A stretch of DNA of 64,000 nucleotides from Candidatus Nanopelagicales bacterium (lineage in GTDB: Bacteria; Actinomycetota; Actinomycetes; S36-B12). The stretch covers positions 124,001-188,000 of the forward strand of contig JAGYKV010000017.1 of the NCBI GenBank assembly GCA_018401415.1, written 5' to 3'. The position numbers and the translations under genes are program-made. The notes under the pieces were generated by a model, which was not told where the DNA came from, made no database searches, and worked only from the letters and a program-made list of their open reading frames with translations. Of the stretch, positions 46,104 to 55,090 are shown piece after piece. Numbering within the stretch: position 1 is the first letter of the stretch; each line of letters starts with the position of its first letter.

Positions 46104-47431
46104 TGTTGGAGCATCTCCAACCAGCGGCGCGGGAAATCCGGCAAAGTCTTGTTTGTGGTGTCAATATTCTCGACGACAATTCCTGCAACGCGCAGACCAA
46201 TGATCGCACCGGCCGTGGCCATTCGGTGGTCCTCGTAGGTGTGGAATATGCCACGCGTCAGTGATGCGGGTGTGATCGTGAGTTGATCGGCGCCTTCCAC
46301 CACGTTTCCGCCAAGGGCGTTGATCTCTGCCGCCAGGGCCGCGAGGCGATCAGTTTCATGTCCTCGAAGGTGGCCAATGCCGGTGATCACCGATGGTGAT
46401 TGAGCCAGTGCGCAAAGAGCCACAATGGTGGGGGTGACTTCGCCGATAGCGCTGAGATCGACACTTATCCCCTGAATTTCACTCGGACCGGTAACCGTGC
46501 AGGTGGTGCCATCGCGCGTGATGGTGCCACCCAGTTCGGTGAGCACATGGAGAACAGCACTTACCGGTTGCAAGGAGTCGTGGGGCCAATCGGGGCATGT
46601 GACCGTGCCTCCCGTTGCAATTGCTGCCGCGAAGAAGGGTGTGGCGTTGGAAAGATCGCCCTCAATATCGACATCAATCGACTGAATTTCTTGGGGGTCC
46701 ACCCGCCAGATGGAATCATCGGTGTGGTGTACGGAAACTCCATGCTGGGCAAGCATGGCAATACTCATGTGCACGTGCGGAAGGCTGGGAACCGCGGTGC
46801 GGTGGGAAAGGTCTGCGGGAACATGGCGAATGGTTGCACCACTCTCGCAGCGGGCGGCCGACAACAGTAGAGCCGAAACGAATTGGCTCGACTTCGAAGC
46901 ATCGAGAATCACTTCGCCTCCGAGAACATGGCCGGTTCCGTGGATTAAAAATGGCAACCTTCCTCGGTCTTCAATGCTTACGCCGAGATCCTTCAGAGCC
47001 TCAAGGAGGGTGGCCATGGGGCGTTTTCGAGCGGAAGCATCGCCATCGAAATAAATATCCCCCCGGGCGAGAGCCGCAACCGGTGGCAGAAAGCGCATGA
47101 CCGTTCCGGCTAACCCCACATTGATTTCCGCGGGTCCCTGCAGGTAGTGCGGTGTCACCCGAATGTGAATATTCCCAGCGGAGTCACGCCCTTCCGAGTC
47201 AATTCCCACGCCCATTGCCTGAAGGCCGGCAATCATCAATTGAGTATCCCGGGCATCAAGAAGTGAGCGAATCTTGGTAGGAGAATCCGAAAGAGCCGCG
47301 AGAATAAGGGCTCGATTACTGATCGACTTCGATCCGGTCAGTGAAATGGAAGCATTGACCGGCAAAGTTGCTAACGGAGCTGGCCAAGGTTCTGCCACGT
47401 GCGCGGCTGAGTCCGAATGCTCCTCATTCAT
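46100..47431 (-). CDS. aroA: 3-Phosphoshikimate 1-carboxyvinyltransferase (EPSP synthase)
   Basis: The 443-residue enzyme catalyses the sixth step of the shikimate pathway. Motifs are 'SLTGSKSISNRALILAAL' (substrate-binding Lys-Ser), 'VGLAGTVMRFLPPVAAL' (the L-x-G-x-x-x-R PEP site) and 'YEDHRMATAGAIIGL' with the catalytic Asp/His/Arg region near the C-terminus. It is the first gene of the aroA-rsgA-hisN operon. A short 70-base region separates it from the divergent SRAP gene. Confidence 0.95.
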   Translation of the reverse strand: MNEEHSDSAAHVAEPWPAPLATLPVNASISLTGSKSISNRALILAALSDSPTKIRSLLDARDTQLMIAGLQAMGVGIDSEGRDSAGNIHIRVTPHYLQGPAEINVGLAGTVMRFLPPVAALARGDIYFDGDASARKRPMATLLEALKDLGVSIEDRGRLPFLIHGTGHVLGGEVILDASKSSQFVSALLLSAARCESGATIRHVPADLSHRTAVPSLPHVHMSIAMLAQHGVSVHHTDDSIWRVDPQEIQSIDVDIEGDLSNATPFFAAAIATGGTVTCPDWPHDSLQPVSAVLHVLTELGGTITRDGTTCTVTGPSEIQGISVDLSAIGEVTPTIVALCALAQSPSVITGIGHLRGHETDRLAALAAEINALGGNVVEGADQLTITPASLTRGIFHTYEDHRMATAGAIIGLRVAGIVVENIDTTNKTLPDFPRRWLEMLQQ

Positions 47432-47501
47432 GCCCTCAGTCTTGCATTACGTTCAGAAATGTTTGTGAGCCCCTTGTAAATGAGTCCTTTAGTATTGCGA
47501 C

Positions 47502-48221
47502 ATGTGCGGGCGGTATGTCTTGGCTGAGGATCCAACCGAACTGGCCGTGGCTTTTGGAGCGGATCTTGGAGCAGAGTTCGGAGCAGAGTTCGCGCCGAAC
47601 TCACCTGTTCTCCGACCCAATTTTAATGTTGCTCCCACTACTTCGGTGCCGGTGGTGACCGCAGCGAATTCTTCCGGGGACTCACCTCGGCGGGAAATTC
47701 AGGTGGTGAGGTGGGGCGTCGTTCCCCGCTGGTCAGGAGCCAGGTCAACACTGCTGGTGAATGCACGAGGTGAGACCGTGGCCGAGAAATCCACGTTCAA
47801 AAAAGCCTTTTCGCAGTCCCGCTGTCTCATTCCCGCGACCGGATACTACGAATGGAAACGACCTGAAAAAGATCCGTATTACATCCGTCATGCAAATGGA
47901 TCTCCATTAGCCATGGCGGGAATAATCATTGAAAGCGAGATCGAGGGTGTCCCCCAGCAGACCTGCGCAATTATCACTCTCACCGCTGCCCCCAATATTG
48001 AAACCATTCACGACCGAATGCCGGCAACAATCCCAAGAGATGCTTGGGATGAATGGCTGGATCCTTCGGTGGGCGCGTCAGATTCATTAGGGCTGATGCG
48101 GGCAGAGAAAGATCTGGTCGCCAGCCCGGTAAGCCGAAGAGTGAACTCGATCCGAAATAACGACGCTTCGCTGCTGACTCCGGAAGATTCACCGGCAGTC
48201 CCTCCCGATGTTCTGCTGTAG
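47502..48221 (+). CDS. SRAP-domain protein (YedK/HMCES-like, abasic-site crosslinking)
   Basis: The 239-residue protein starts M-C-G-R-Y. The Cys becomes residue 1 after Met removal and crosslinks to abasic sites in single-stranded DNA, as in YedK and HMCES. Other conserved elements are 'VPRWSGARSTLLVNARGETV', 'SRCLIPATGYYEWKR' (catalytic Glu) and 'IHDRMPATIPRDAWDEWL' (catalytic His). It is the counterpart of Rv3226c beside aroA. Together with ExoIII and UvrD2 it adds to the window's repair functions. Confidence 0.93.
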   Translation: MCGRYVLAEDPTELAVAFGADLGAEFGAEFAPNSPVLRPNFNVAPTTSVPVVTAANSSGDSPRREIQVVRWGVVPRWSGARSTLLVNARGETVAEKSTFKKAFSQSRCLIPATGYYEWKRPEKDPYYIRHANGSPLAMAGIIIESEIEGVPQQTCAIITLTAAPNIETIHDRMPATIPRDAWDEWLDPSVGASDSLGLMRAEKDLVASPVSRRVNSIRNNDASLLTPEDSPAVPPDVLL

Positions 48222-48302
48222 GAATACTTCACGCGGTTATGCTTCATCTAGTTGAAGCTTTTTCCCACATCGAATTTGTCAATAGCGCTTGAGGAGTATT
48301 TG

Positions 48303-48518
48303 GTGCCTTCGTCAGTTCGCGCCGAGATGGTCGCGTCAGTTTTCACCATTGAGGTTCAGGCGGGTGATTCTGTTGAATCTGGCGACACCCTTGTTGTATT
48401 AGAATCAATGAAAATGGAAATCCCGGTCTTGGCCGAAGTCGCCGGTCGGGTGGCGCTGGTCGCCGTTGCCGTGGGCGATGTTGTCAATGAAGGCGACATT
48501 CTCGTCACATTCGAGTGA
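48303..48518 (+). CDS. Biotin/lipoyl-type carrier protein (71 residues)
   Basis: GTG 48303 follows AGGAG at 48292 and gives a 71-residue product, the normal size of the stand-alone biotinylated proteins of actinobacteria such as TB7.3 (Rv3221c). The biotin-attachment motif is 'VLESMKMEIPV', with the modified Lys in M-K-M. The upstream ATG at 48252 adds a segment not found in the family. The gene lies between SRAP and a thioesterase, near pdtaS and whiB1, as in mycobacteria. Confidence 0.9.
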   Translation: MPSSVRAEMVASVFTIEVQAGDSVESGDTLVVLESMKMEIPVLAEVAGRVALVAVAVGDVVNEGDILVTFE

Positions 48519-48563
48519 GCCAGAGCAAAGACGTTACCCATGAAGATTCGGTGGTGAAAAATC

Positions 48564-48959
48564 ATGTGCACAAATATTGATCGGGCGGTGGGGGCCACGG
48601 AAACAAGGTCATGGACGGTCAGCACATCAGATACTGCAGCCGTCGTTGGTAGCGGCGATGTTTTGGTATTGGGAACCCCGGTGGTCATTACCTGGATGGA
48701 GCAGGCCACCATCGGGGCACTCGCACCCTTTATGGAACCCGAGTGCACCACGGTGGGAATCCATGTGGATGTTCGCCACAAAGTCCCGTCAGTGGTGGGT
48801 GATCTGGTTGAAGTCTCGGCAACCGTCAGTCACGTGCAAGGTAAAAAAATAATCTTCAATGTTCGTGCAATTGCTCAGGGTGAGGTACTCGCAGAAGGAA
48901 CCATCACGAGGGCCCATGTTGTACGTGAAGGTGTTTTTGCTCGACCTACACACCGGTAG
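48564..48959 (+). CDS. Hotdog thioesterase (FlK-like)
   Basis: This 131-residue protein has the hotdog pattern of the FlK-like thioesterase group: 'LGTPVVITWMEQATIGALAPFM' (Thr and Glu of the active site) and 'VGIHVDVRHKVPSVVGDLVEV' (active-site His region). It should hydrolyse small acyl-CoAs; fluoroacetyl-CoA specificity is not implied. It follows the biotin-carrier gene by 45 bases and overlaps the convergent TPP-enzyme gene by 14 bases. Confidence 0.82.
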   Translation: MCTNIDRAVGATETRSWTVSTSDTAAVVGSGDVLVLGTPVVITWMEQATIGALAPFMEPECTTVGIHVDVRHKVPSVVGDLVEVSATVSHVQGKKIIFNVRAIAQGEVLAEGTITRAHVVREGVFARPTHR

Positions 48960-50585
48960 TTGATCGGGGATACGCAACTTCGGGATCGGTCATGATGTTC
49001 ACCAAATAGGGCACGCCAGATTTCATGGCTCGGTCTAATGCAGGACCGATATCGGACTGGACGCTGACGGTTTCGCCCGCACCGCCGAGTGCCTCGACCA
49101 CTGAGTCATATCTGCTTGGTTGTAAATCAGCGAGGACGTCGTAGCCGTACAAGAAACGCATGGGATGTCTTTCCAGGCCCCACCCAGCATTGTTACCCAC
49201 CACGATTGTCGCCGGGATCTGGTGGCGCACCAACGAGTCCACATCCATGAGAGAGAAACCGGCAGCCCCGTCACCCAAGAGCACGACCAGGGGATCGTGG
49301 GAAATGCCAAGCCGGCGGCCAATGTGTACCCCATGGCCGTTCCCAAGGCACCGAATGGACCCGGATCGAGCCAGCGTCCGGGGCGCTTGGGTTCAATGAA
49401 TTTCCCCGCGTACGAAACAAAGTCACCGCCGTCGCCAATGGTGATGGTGGAATCTGTGAGTCGCGGGATCAATTCCCGGTAGATCCCCGCCGGATTGATC
49501 ATGGGACCGGTGGCGTTCATCATTTCTGCATTCGCCGCTCGGGCTTTCGCGGTTTCCCTGATGAGTGATTCGTTCCACTCCAGTGTGCCCACCGGTTCAT
49601 GTATCCCGTTAATCATCTCCGCAAGAGCGGTAGGCAGATCGGCGTGAATGCTCACCACTCCTGGAGGAATTTGGCGTGGAGGAGCATCGGTGATATGGAG
49701 GACCCGCGCTCCACCAAAGTCGCCGTAGTTAACGCGAAAGTCAAGTGGGGTGCCGATCACCACAACAACATCGGCATTCTTGAGGGCAAATGAACGTGCG
49801 GCCGTCACGAGTGATGGATTACTTGGTGGGACTACGCCGCGCGCAAGTCCATTAGCAATCAGCGGGATATTTGACTTCAGAACGAAGTCCGTCAGTTGTG
49901 TTTCCGCCATGGCTTGCCAAATATCGGTGCCCGCCACAATGACTGGTCGTTCACAGTTGTGCAGGATTTTTAGGGCTTCATCGAGTTGATCAAAACCCAC
50001 ACCAATTTGTAATTCCGAACCTGGCTCCGCGGACACGACAAGTTCAACTTCCGACGGAGGGGAGAACAGGACGTCCATGGGAATATCGAGAAATGTTGGT
50101 CCCCTGTGCGGGGAATTCGCTAAAGAGAATGCCGCTTCACTTAGTGGGCCAACGGAATCCACCGTGTGGGCGGTACGAGCACTCTTGGTAATGGATTCGA
50201 CAATGGGGAGGTGATCGAGTTCCTGCAAGGCACCGGAACCCCATCGATATTCGGGTGCCCTTCCGCCAATGGCAACGAGCGGCGCCCCATTAAAAAGTGC
50301 GCTGGTAAGTGGAGTAACAAGATTGGTGACGCCCGGACCTGCGGTAGCAGCAACAAAACCGGGAGTCCGAGTCAACCGGGCAGTTCCCTCTGCCGCGAAC
50401 CCGGCCGTTTGTTCATGGCGGGTGTCCACCAGTCGCGGAGCATCAGGGCGCTTGTGACATGCGTCGTACAAGGGAAATATATGTGCGCCGGAGAGGGTGA
50501 AAAGGTGGCGTACACCGTATCTCTCGGCTGCGCTGATTACCTGGTGACCAGACGCCGGGGGACTGGTGTTTTCGGATTCGTCCAT
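48946..50585 (-). CDS. Thiamine-diphosphate enzyme, acetolactate-synthase-like (IlvG-type), interrupted by a frameshift
   Basis: The protein has the three-domain layout of the TPP-enzyme family. The N-terminal domain has 'TLSGAHIFPLYDACHK' and the catalytic Glu in 'RHEQTAGFAAEG'. The middle domain has 'IAGT/VAGTDIWQAM'-like Rossmann features. The C-terminal TPP-binding motif is 'LLGDGAAGFSLMDVDSL...NNAGWG' (G-D-G...N-N). The N- and C-terminal parts are in different phases. Adding one G (C on the + strand, at the CC of 49307) gives 'GLGISHDPLVVLLGDGAAG'. The total is about 546 residues. The sequence is closest in style to M. tuberculosis IlvG (Rv1820), whose acetolactate activity is uncertain; oxalyl- or 2-hydroxyacyl-CoA lyase activity is possible. 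It is divergent from pdtaS, 29 bases away. Confidence 0.8.
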
Positions 50586-50614
50586 GTGGTCACGTTAGTT
50601 GGTCACGATAGTCT

Positions 50615-52075
50615 GTGCACGTGCCTGGTGTCGCGAAAGTACTCGAGCAACGCACCGAACTTGCCCAGCCCGACATTGATTTCCTCACCCTCCTTGTGGA
50701 CAACTGGGCACTCGTGGCCGACCTGGCCTTCAGTGATCTCGTTCTGTGGGTTCCCACCTGGAATGACGGTGGTTTATTGGCTGCGGCACAGGTGCGGGCA
50801 TCCACGGCACCCACCTCACTCGCCGAAGATCTGATCGGGACTTTTAGTCCGCGAGGTCGCAATGTGGCTCTGGACCAAGCGGTGGCTGTTGGGCGTGCCA
50901 CGGCCCCGCGATCTCCCACCGACCCACTTGCCCCCGAGGGAGTGGAGGCGTATCCGGTTCGTCACGGCAATGAGTTGATCGGAGTTATTGCCCGCCATGC
51001 ATCACCCACATCCCGGGTCCCAGGACAACTGGAGCAGGTATACCTCCAGAGCGCCGACGCGATTTTTGCCATGATTTCGCGGGGGTTGACCTGGGTGCCA
51101 CATCTTGAAGACTCGGTGGATTCATGGGACCGACCACGAGTTGGCGATGGCTTGATTCGGATTGATGCGCAGGGTGAAATCGATTACGCGAGCCCGAATG
51201 CCACCAGTGCATTCCAGCGTCTTGGCTTGGCCACCGGACTGGTGGGTCAAAGTTTAAATGTGTTGGTCAAGAAGTTAAATGAATCCCCGGTGGGCCCGAC
51301 AAAGGCTTTAGACCGGGTTACTCGCGGCGGCTACTCAGGGATTGCCGATATCCACGGATCTGAAGCCACGATCATGATGAGCTCGGTGGCCTTGAATGCA
51401 GAGGCAGACACGGGGTGTGAGCGGACAATAATTATTGTCAAAGATGTCACGGCGGTGCGAACCCAGCAGAGGGCGTTGCTTTCCAAGGAAGCAACGATTC
51501 GAGAAATTAATCATCGAGTAAAAAATAATTTGCAAATGGTGAATTCACTATTGCGGATTCAGGCTCGAAGAGCCGTGCACCAAGAAACGAGAGATGCCCT
51601 CACTGACGCACAACAACGTATCAGCGCCATTTCGGCGATCCACGATGTCCTCTCCAAGGACGTTGTCACGAACGTGGATGTGGATGAACTCGTTGATTCG
51701 ATCATTACCGCTGCGGCGGGCAATGATAATAGCGCTGGTGCCTCGGTTGAGCGTCGTGGAACCGGAGGGCACCTGCCCACGGGCATTGCAATTCCGTTAG
51801 CCATGAGTGTCTCTGAATTGGTCCACAATGCATTGGAGCACTCACGTGGTGATCTGATCACCATTGATATCCAGCGTGGTGAGAGAGAGCTGGTGTGTGT
51901 GGTTCACGACAACGGCGAAGGAATGGTGGGTGAGCCGGGTTTGGGTTTGAGCATCGTTGGGGATTTGGTGACCAAGGAATTACGGGGCGAGTTTGAATTT
52001 ATCTACCCAGATGACCGGGGAACCCACGCTGCGATCTCAATACCCCTAGCTCGTTCAGCCCAGGTGAGCGCCTGA
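50615..52075 (+). CDS. pdtaS: PdtaS-type sensor histidine kinase (HWE/HisKA_2 family)
   Basis: The 486-residue soluble kinase has an N-terminal GAF-like domain (residues about 1-140), a PAS-like domain (about 165-280), and then HisKA_2 and HATPase domains. The phospho-accepting His is in 'ATIREINHRVKNNLQMVNSL'. The ATPase has the N-box 'SVSELVHNALEHS' and G-box 'VVHDNGEGM' and 'GLGLSIVGDLV'. No transmembrane segment is present. In mycobacteria PdtaS (Rv3220c) signals to the antiterminator PdtaR and is affected by nitric oxide and copper. The adjacent whiB1 is also a nitric-oxide-responsive protein. PdtaR is not in this window. Confidence 0.92.
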   Translation: MHVPGVAKVLEQRTELAQPDIDFLTLLVDNWALVADLAFSDLVLWVPTWNDGGLLAAAQVRASTAPTSLAEDLIGTFSPRGRNVALDQAVAVGRATAPRSPTDPLAPEGVEAYPVRHGNELIGVIARHASPTSRVPGQLEQVYLQSADAIFAMISRGLTWVPHLEDSVDSWDRPRVGDGLIRIDAQGEIDYASPNATSAFQRLGLATGLVGQSLNVLVKKLNESPVGPTKALDRVTRGGYSGIADIHGSEATIMMSSVALNAEADTGCERTIIIVKDVTAVRTQQRALLSKEATIREINHRVKNNLQMVNSLLRIQARRAVHQETRDALTDAQQRISAISAIHDVLSKDVVTNVDVDELVDSIITAAAGNDNSAGASVERRGTGGHLPTGIAIPLAMSVSELVHNALEHSRGDLITIDIQRGERELVCVVHDNGEGMVGEPGLGLSIVGDLVTKELRGEFEFIYPDDRGTHAAISIPLARSAQVSA

Positions 52076-52090
52076 AGGGGGCGAAATGCC

Positions 52091-52345
52091 TTAGGCGGTG
52101 GTGCGAGCCCGCAAGCGCGCATTACGTCTCTTGAGTGCCCGACGCTCATCTTCACTTAAACCGCCCCACACTCCGGAATCTTGACCCGTTTCGAGGGCCC
52201 AGCGCAGGCAGTCATCCACAACCGGGCAGCGTCGACACACGGCTTTGGCTTCTTCGATTTGAACTAAAGCAGGGCCAGTGTTGCCGATTGGGAAGAACAA
52301 CTCAGGGTCTTCGTCGCGGCAGGCTGCCTCGTGGCGCCAGTCCAT
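52091..52345 (-). CDS. whiB1: WhiB1 iron-sulfur transcription factor
   Basis: This 84-residue WhiB protein has four cluster-binding cysteines at 9, 37, 40 and 46, the same numbering as mycobacterial WhiB1. The G-V-W-G-G turn and a basic C-terminal 'ERRALKRRNARLRAR' follow. WhiB1 is essential in mycobacteria, binds the primary sigma factor, and loses its 4Fe-4S cluster on reaction with nitric oxide. It is convergent with pdtaS (15-base gap), as in M. tuberculosis. A CRP-like site lies about 46-61 bases upstream of its start. Confidence 0.94.
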   Translation of the reverse strand: MDWRHEAACRDEDPELFFPIGNTGPALVQIEEAKAVCRRCPVVDDCLRWALETGQDSGVWGGLSEDERRALKRRNARLRARTTA

Positions 52346-52390
52346 GCGCGATCACTCCATCTGTACTGGTGTGCCGGGTTCGCCAGCACT

Positions 52391-52406
52391 TGTGAATGCT
52401 TTCACG
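52391..52406 (-). promoter_or_regulatory. CRP-like site in the whiB1 upstream region
   Basis: TGTGA-ATGCTT-TCACG matches the CRP consensus TGTGA-N6-TCACA at nine of ten fixed positions. It is nested in a wider inverted repeat (GCCAGC at 52382, GCTGGC at 52408). Control of whiB1 by the cAMP receptor Rv3676 is known in M. tuberculosis. The rest of this 259-base gap (52346-52604) is AT-richer and shows no convincing gene. Confidence 0.6.
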
Positions 52407-52604
52407 CGCTGGCTTCCACCGAGGGGTGAAGTTGTGCTTCACTGGCCGTAGTGGGAAGTGGGCCAGCCCGTCAAAACAAGGGCAACCCTAAGCGTCGCAG
52501 ACGAAAGCCGATTGGACAAGCGAAAACTGCCGAAAATTTCGGGTATTTGGTATTTCTGGTTGTGGCTATGGTCACAATTGGGTGAATTGTACGTTTTATC
52601 CTTT

Positions 52605-53567
52605 TTAATCGGAGATGAGTACGGTCGAAAGGCTGCGTGGTCGACTGGTGAAGACCGCATGGGAGATCTCACCCAGAGCCTCTCCATCCACCTGTAGTGG
52701 AATGGGGGTACTGGAGTCGGCCGTGAATTCACGCTGGTCGTGCCACGCCGTGTAGGACCGGCCCCGGATTCCCCGCCTGGCTCTGGTGATGATTTTTGTT
52801 GCAGCACCGATGGTGGCTGCCAGATGCAATTTCCTGACCATGAATACGTCCAGGCCGGTATAGAAACTGGCAGCCGGGTTAGGGTCTAGCGCCCAACTAC
52901 CAAAAAAAGTCCATGGTGATGAATTCTGAATCAGGGCGACGAATACGTTGTCAATCGGATCTGAGCCAGGTCGCGATATTCGGAGGGCGGAGCGAGTTCG
53001 ATTTGTCTCGAGGAAGAACTCTCTGATCGTGGTGGCCAAATAGCGCTGGGGAGAGGCCCGGTGACCTTTTGCCCGAGCTTTCTCCATGGCACCAATGATC
53101 TGGGCATCAAGACCCAGCCCGGCATTGGCCACGAAGTACCGATTTAAGGTGGCGCCATCTATCCCCCGGGATTGCACGTGCCCCAGATTGATGGTGGTGA
53201 TCTGGTCATCACGCAGTGCCTCAAGGATTGCCCCGGTGGCTTCCACGGGATCGACAGGAATTCCCAGAGCTCGCACAAATACATTCCCGCTGCCGCCAGG
53301 AATGGGTGCAATAACAGTGGAGCTGGGGCCGTGGGAGAGCAATCCATTGACAACTTCGTTGATAACACCGTCGCCACCCAAAGTGAAAACTATTGGAATG
53401 TCTTGGTCGCAGGCGTATTCACCCAAAGCAAATGCATGCCCTCGATAGTTGGTCACGGTGACTTCAAGATCAAAGTCGTGGGACAAAGCTTTGACAATGA
53501 CATCTGTTACCCGCGGAGAGGTGGTGGTCGCCTGCGGATTGACCACCATCATTGCTCGTGTTCCCAC
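52605..53567 (-). CDS. Diacylglycerol-kinase-family lipid kinase
   Basis: The 320-residue protein is of the YegS/DgkB fold. Nucleotide-binding motifs are 'MMVVNPQATT', the G-G-D-G-V-I-N-E-V signature at about residue 70 ('VFTLGGDGVINEVVNGLL') and 'APIPGGSGNVFVRAL'. The middle region contains 'VANAGLGLDAQIIGAMEKAR'. It should phosphorylate diacylglycerol or another lipid alcohol. It is a neighbour of whiB1, as is Rv3218 in M. tuberculosis. The end ('TSRPRSLSTVLISD') is as expected. Confidence 0.88.
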   Translation of the reverse strand: MGTRAMMVVNPQATTTSPRVTDVIVKALSHDFDLEVTVTNYRGHAFALGEYACDQDIPIVFTLGGDGVINEVVNGLLSHGPSSTVIAPIPGGSGNVFVRALGIPVDPVEATGAILEALRDDQITTINLGHVQSRGIDGATLNRYFVANAGLGLDAQIIGAMEKARAKGHRASPQRYLATTIREFFLETNRTRSALRISRPGSDPIDNVFVALIQNSSPWTFFGSWALDPNPAASFYTGLDVFMVRKLHLAATIGAATKIITRARRGIRGRSYTAWHDQREFTADSSTPIPLQVDGEALGEISHAVFTSRPRSLSTVLISD

Positions 53568-53608
53568 TGTCGAACCCTACGTCACCCTCGTTCTGTAACC
53601 TTCGACGT

Positions 53609-54031
53609 ATGCATAGGCCGCTATCCATCAAGTTCCTAGCCGGGATATCTGCCACTCAGGGGGTATTTTTCATTATCTATGCAATTCTCATTACCGCCGG
53701 CGTACTCCGTTTTGGATTAACCGGACCGGAAGCAGTGTCCAACTCCGCAGGAGTGACGCTGGCGGTCATCATATTTCTCTTCTTCGGTGTGGGACTGATC
53801 GCAACCGCGTGGGGCTGGTGGCAGATAAAGGGCTGGGCACGCTCTCCATTTGTCTTGGCACAGTTGCTGGCACTTGTTGTAGGGATACCTCTGATCAGTG
53901 CCACCGGAACCACCGAGAAAATTGTGGGTGTTGGCGTGAGTATCGTGGCAATTGTTGGTGGCGTTGTCTCGTTATTGCCCGCTACAACAGCTCTCCTGTA
54001 TCGCGACGCAACTCCGACAGAATCTGAGTAA
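53609..54031 (+). CDS. Small four-helix membrane protein, function unknown
   Basis: The 140-residue product has four hydrophobic segments ('GISATQGVFFIIYAILIT', 'VTLAVIIFLFFGVGLIATAW', 'VLAQLLALVVGIPLIS', 'VGVSIVAIVGGVVSLL') separated by short loops. It resembles the conserved Rv3217c-like small membrane proteins near whiB1. ATG 53609 was chosen because the earlier in-frame start at 53552 falls inside the divergent lipid-kinase gene. Its last 50 bases overlap the convergent sigma-factor gene. Confidence 0.75.
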   Translation: MHRPLSIKFLAGISATQGVFFIIYAILITAGVLRFGLTGPEAVSNSAGVTLAVIIFLFFGVGLIATAWGWWQIKGWARSPFVLAQLLALVVGIPLISATGTTEKIVGVGVSIVAIVGGVVSLLPATTALLYRDATPTESE

Positions 54032-54707
54032 TTCTTCGACCCACAGCCACCTGGTGCATACCCGTTATCTGTGCGATCTCTGTTTGACTCAACCCTTGGA
54101 AGAATCTCATTCCCAACAATCTACGATCGTGTTCGGGCAAGAGTTCTAATGCGGGAGCCACGGTGAGCCAAGCCTCGGCTGATTCGTATCCGGAATCTGT
54201 GGTCGGTGCCCAATTCCAGGAATCAGGCTCACTGAGCGTCTTCATGTCTGTTGCGTTAACTATTTCAAGTGCCTCAAGAATCCTGCCGGAGTCAATCCCA
54301 CAGGAATCGCTGATTTCTCCAACAGTGGGTGATCGTTCAAGGGAGCTGGTAAGGCGTTCGATTGCGGAGCTAATCTTCTTTACATTCTCTTGCAGATTCC
54401 GCGGAATCCGAATTGCACGTTGCTGATCCCTCAAGAAGTGGGAAATCTCACCGCGAATGTGGGTCCCTGCGAAAGTACTGAATGCCGTATCGCGACCCAG
54501 ATCAAAATTGTTGATCGCGTGGAGTAGGCCGATATTGCCCATTTGAATGAGATCTTCACGCAAATCCGGATCGTGGACATGAATGAAGTGGCGCACAAGC
54601 CCTTGATGCTCGCGAATTATCTCCTCGCGAATCGCCTCGGATCGCACTGTAGATGTTTCTGAGTTCCTCAACTCTTCAATTAAGTCGTGTGCTTGATCGG
54701 ACCGCAT
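53982..54707 (-). CDS. SigF-family alternative RNA polymerase sigma factor (sigma-B/F/G type)
   Basis: The 241-residue group-3 sigma factor has region 2 ('LVRHFIHVHDPDLREDLIQMGNIGLLHAINNFD', helix with the core-binding D-L-x-Q), a region 3 helical stretch and region 4 ('LLPEHDRRLLGMRFFQGLSQTEIAQITG'). It is directly downstream of an anti-sigma kinase-like gene, an arrangement typical of stress or developmental SigF systems. The start of 54707 lies 5 bases after that gene's stop. Its C-terminal end overlaps a convergent gene. Confidence 0.87.
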   Translation of the reverse strand: MRSDQAHDLIEELRNSETSTVRSEAIREEIIREHQGLVRHFIHVHDPDLREDLIQMGNIGLLHAINNFDLGRDTAFSTFAGTHIRGEISHFLRDQQRAIRIPRNLQENVKKISSAIERLTSSLERSPTVGEISDSCGIDSGRILEALEIVNATDMKTLSEPDSWNWAPTTDSGYESAEAWLTVAPALELLPEHDRRLLGMRFFQGLSQTEIAQITGMHQVAVGRRITQILSELRRDTGELL

Positions 54708-54712
54708 GGTAT

Positions 54713-55090
54713 CTAGTTCGATTCGAAGATGCTGAACTCAATAATGAGAAAGCCATTGACTAACTCGGTGGTCAAATTCTTGGATACCGCACTGAGTACG
54801 ATCCACGTAAAGCCTTCCATGGAGCTAAAGTCAGGAAGTTCGCTGAGAACCGACGGTGCACTAGCCCGAATGTTGAGGTGTTTGTCTTCACAGGCCCAAG
54901 ACCACGCAAAATCCGCATTAGGCACAGCGTTATTCATGAGCAGAATTGCTGCTTCGCTGCAGGCAATTTTGCTGTCATCTAAAAGGTCAATGCTGAGGTC
55001 AGAACGCGCTGCTGCCGCACCCGAAATTGTGCGAAGTAAAGATACGAATTCCGCTGTTGCGGGCAGTCGCAGCTCGATTGTTGGGTTCAC
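54713..55090 (-). CDS. RsbW-type anti-sigma factor/ATPase-fold protein
   Basis: GTG 55090 overlaps the GNAT stop (GTGA) and starts V-N-P-T-I-E-L-R-L-P, the usual beginning of RsbW/SpoIIAB-like GHKL proteins, giving 125 residues. The fold includes 'LLDDSKIACSEAAILLMNNAV' (N-box-like helix) and 'FTWIVLSAVSKNLTTE'. The canonical G-box DxGxG is not visible, so nucleotide binding may be weak or lost. Pairing with the adjacent sigma factor implies it inhibits that sigma factor. No anti-anti-sigma (STAS) gene is next to it. Confidence 0.72.
   Translation of the reverse strand: MNPTIELRLPATAEFVSLLRTISGAAAARSDLSIDLLDDSKIACSEAAILLMNNAVPNADFAWSWACEDKHLNIRASAPSVLSELPDFSSMEGFTWIVLSAVSKNLTTELVNGFLIIEFSIFESN

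Noticed and set aside
52458..52697. 79-codon + strand frame in the whiB1 upstream gap
   Set aside because: It runs into the antisense of the lipid-kinase gene, has no ribosome site and an unlikely composition.
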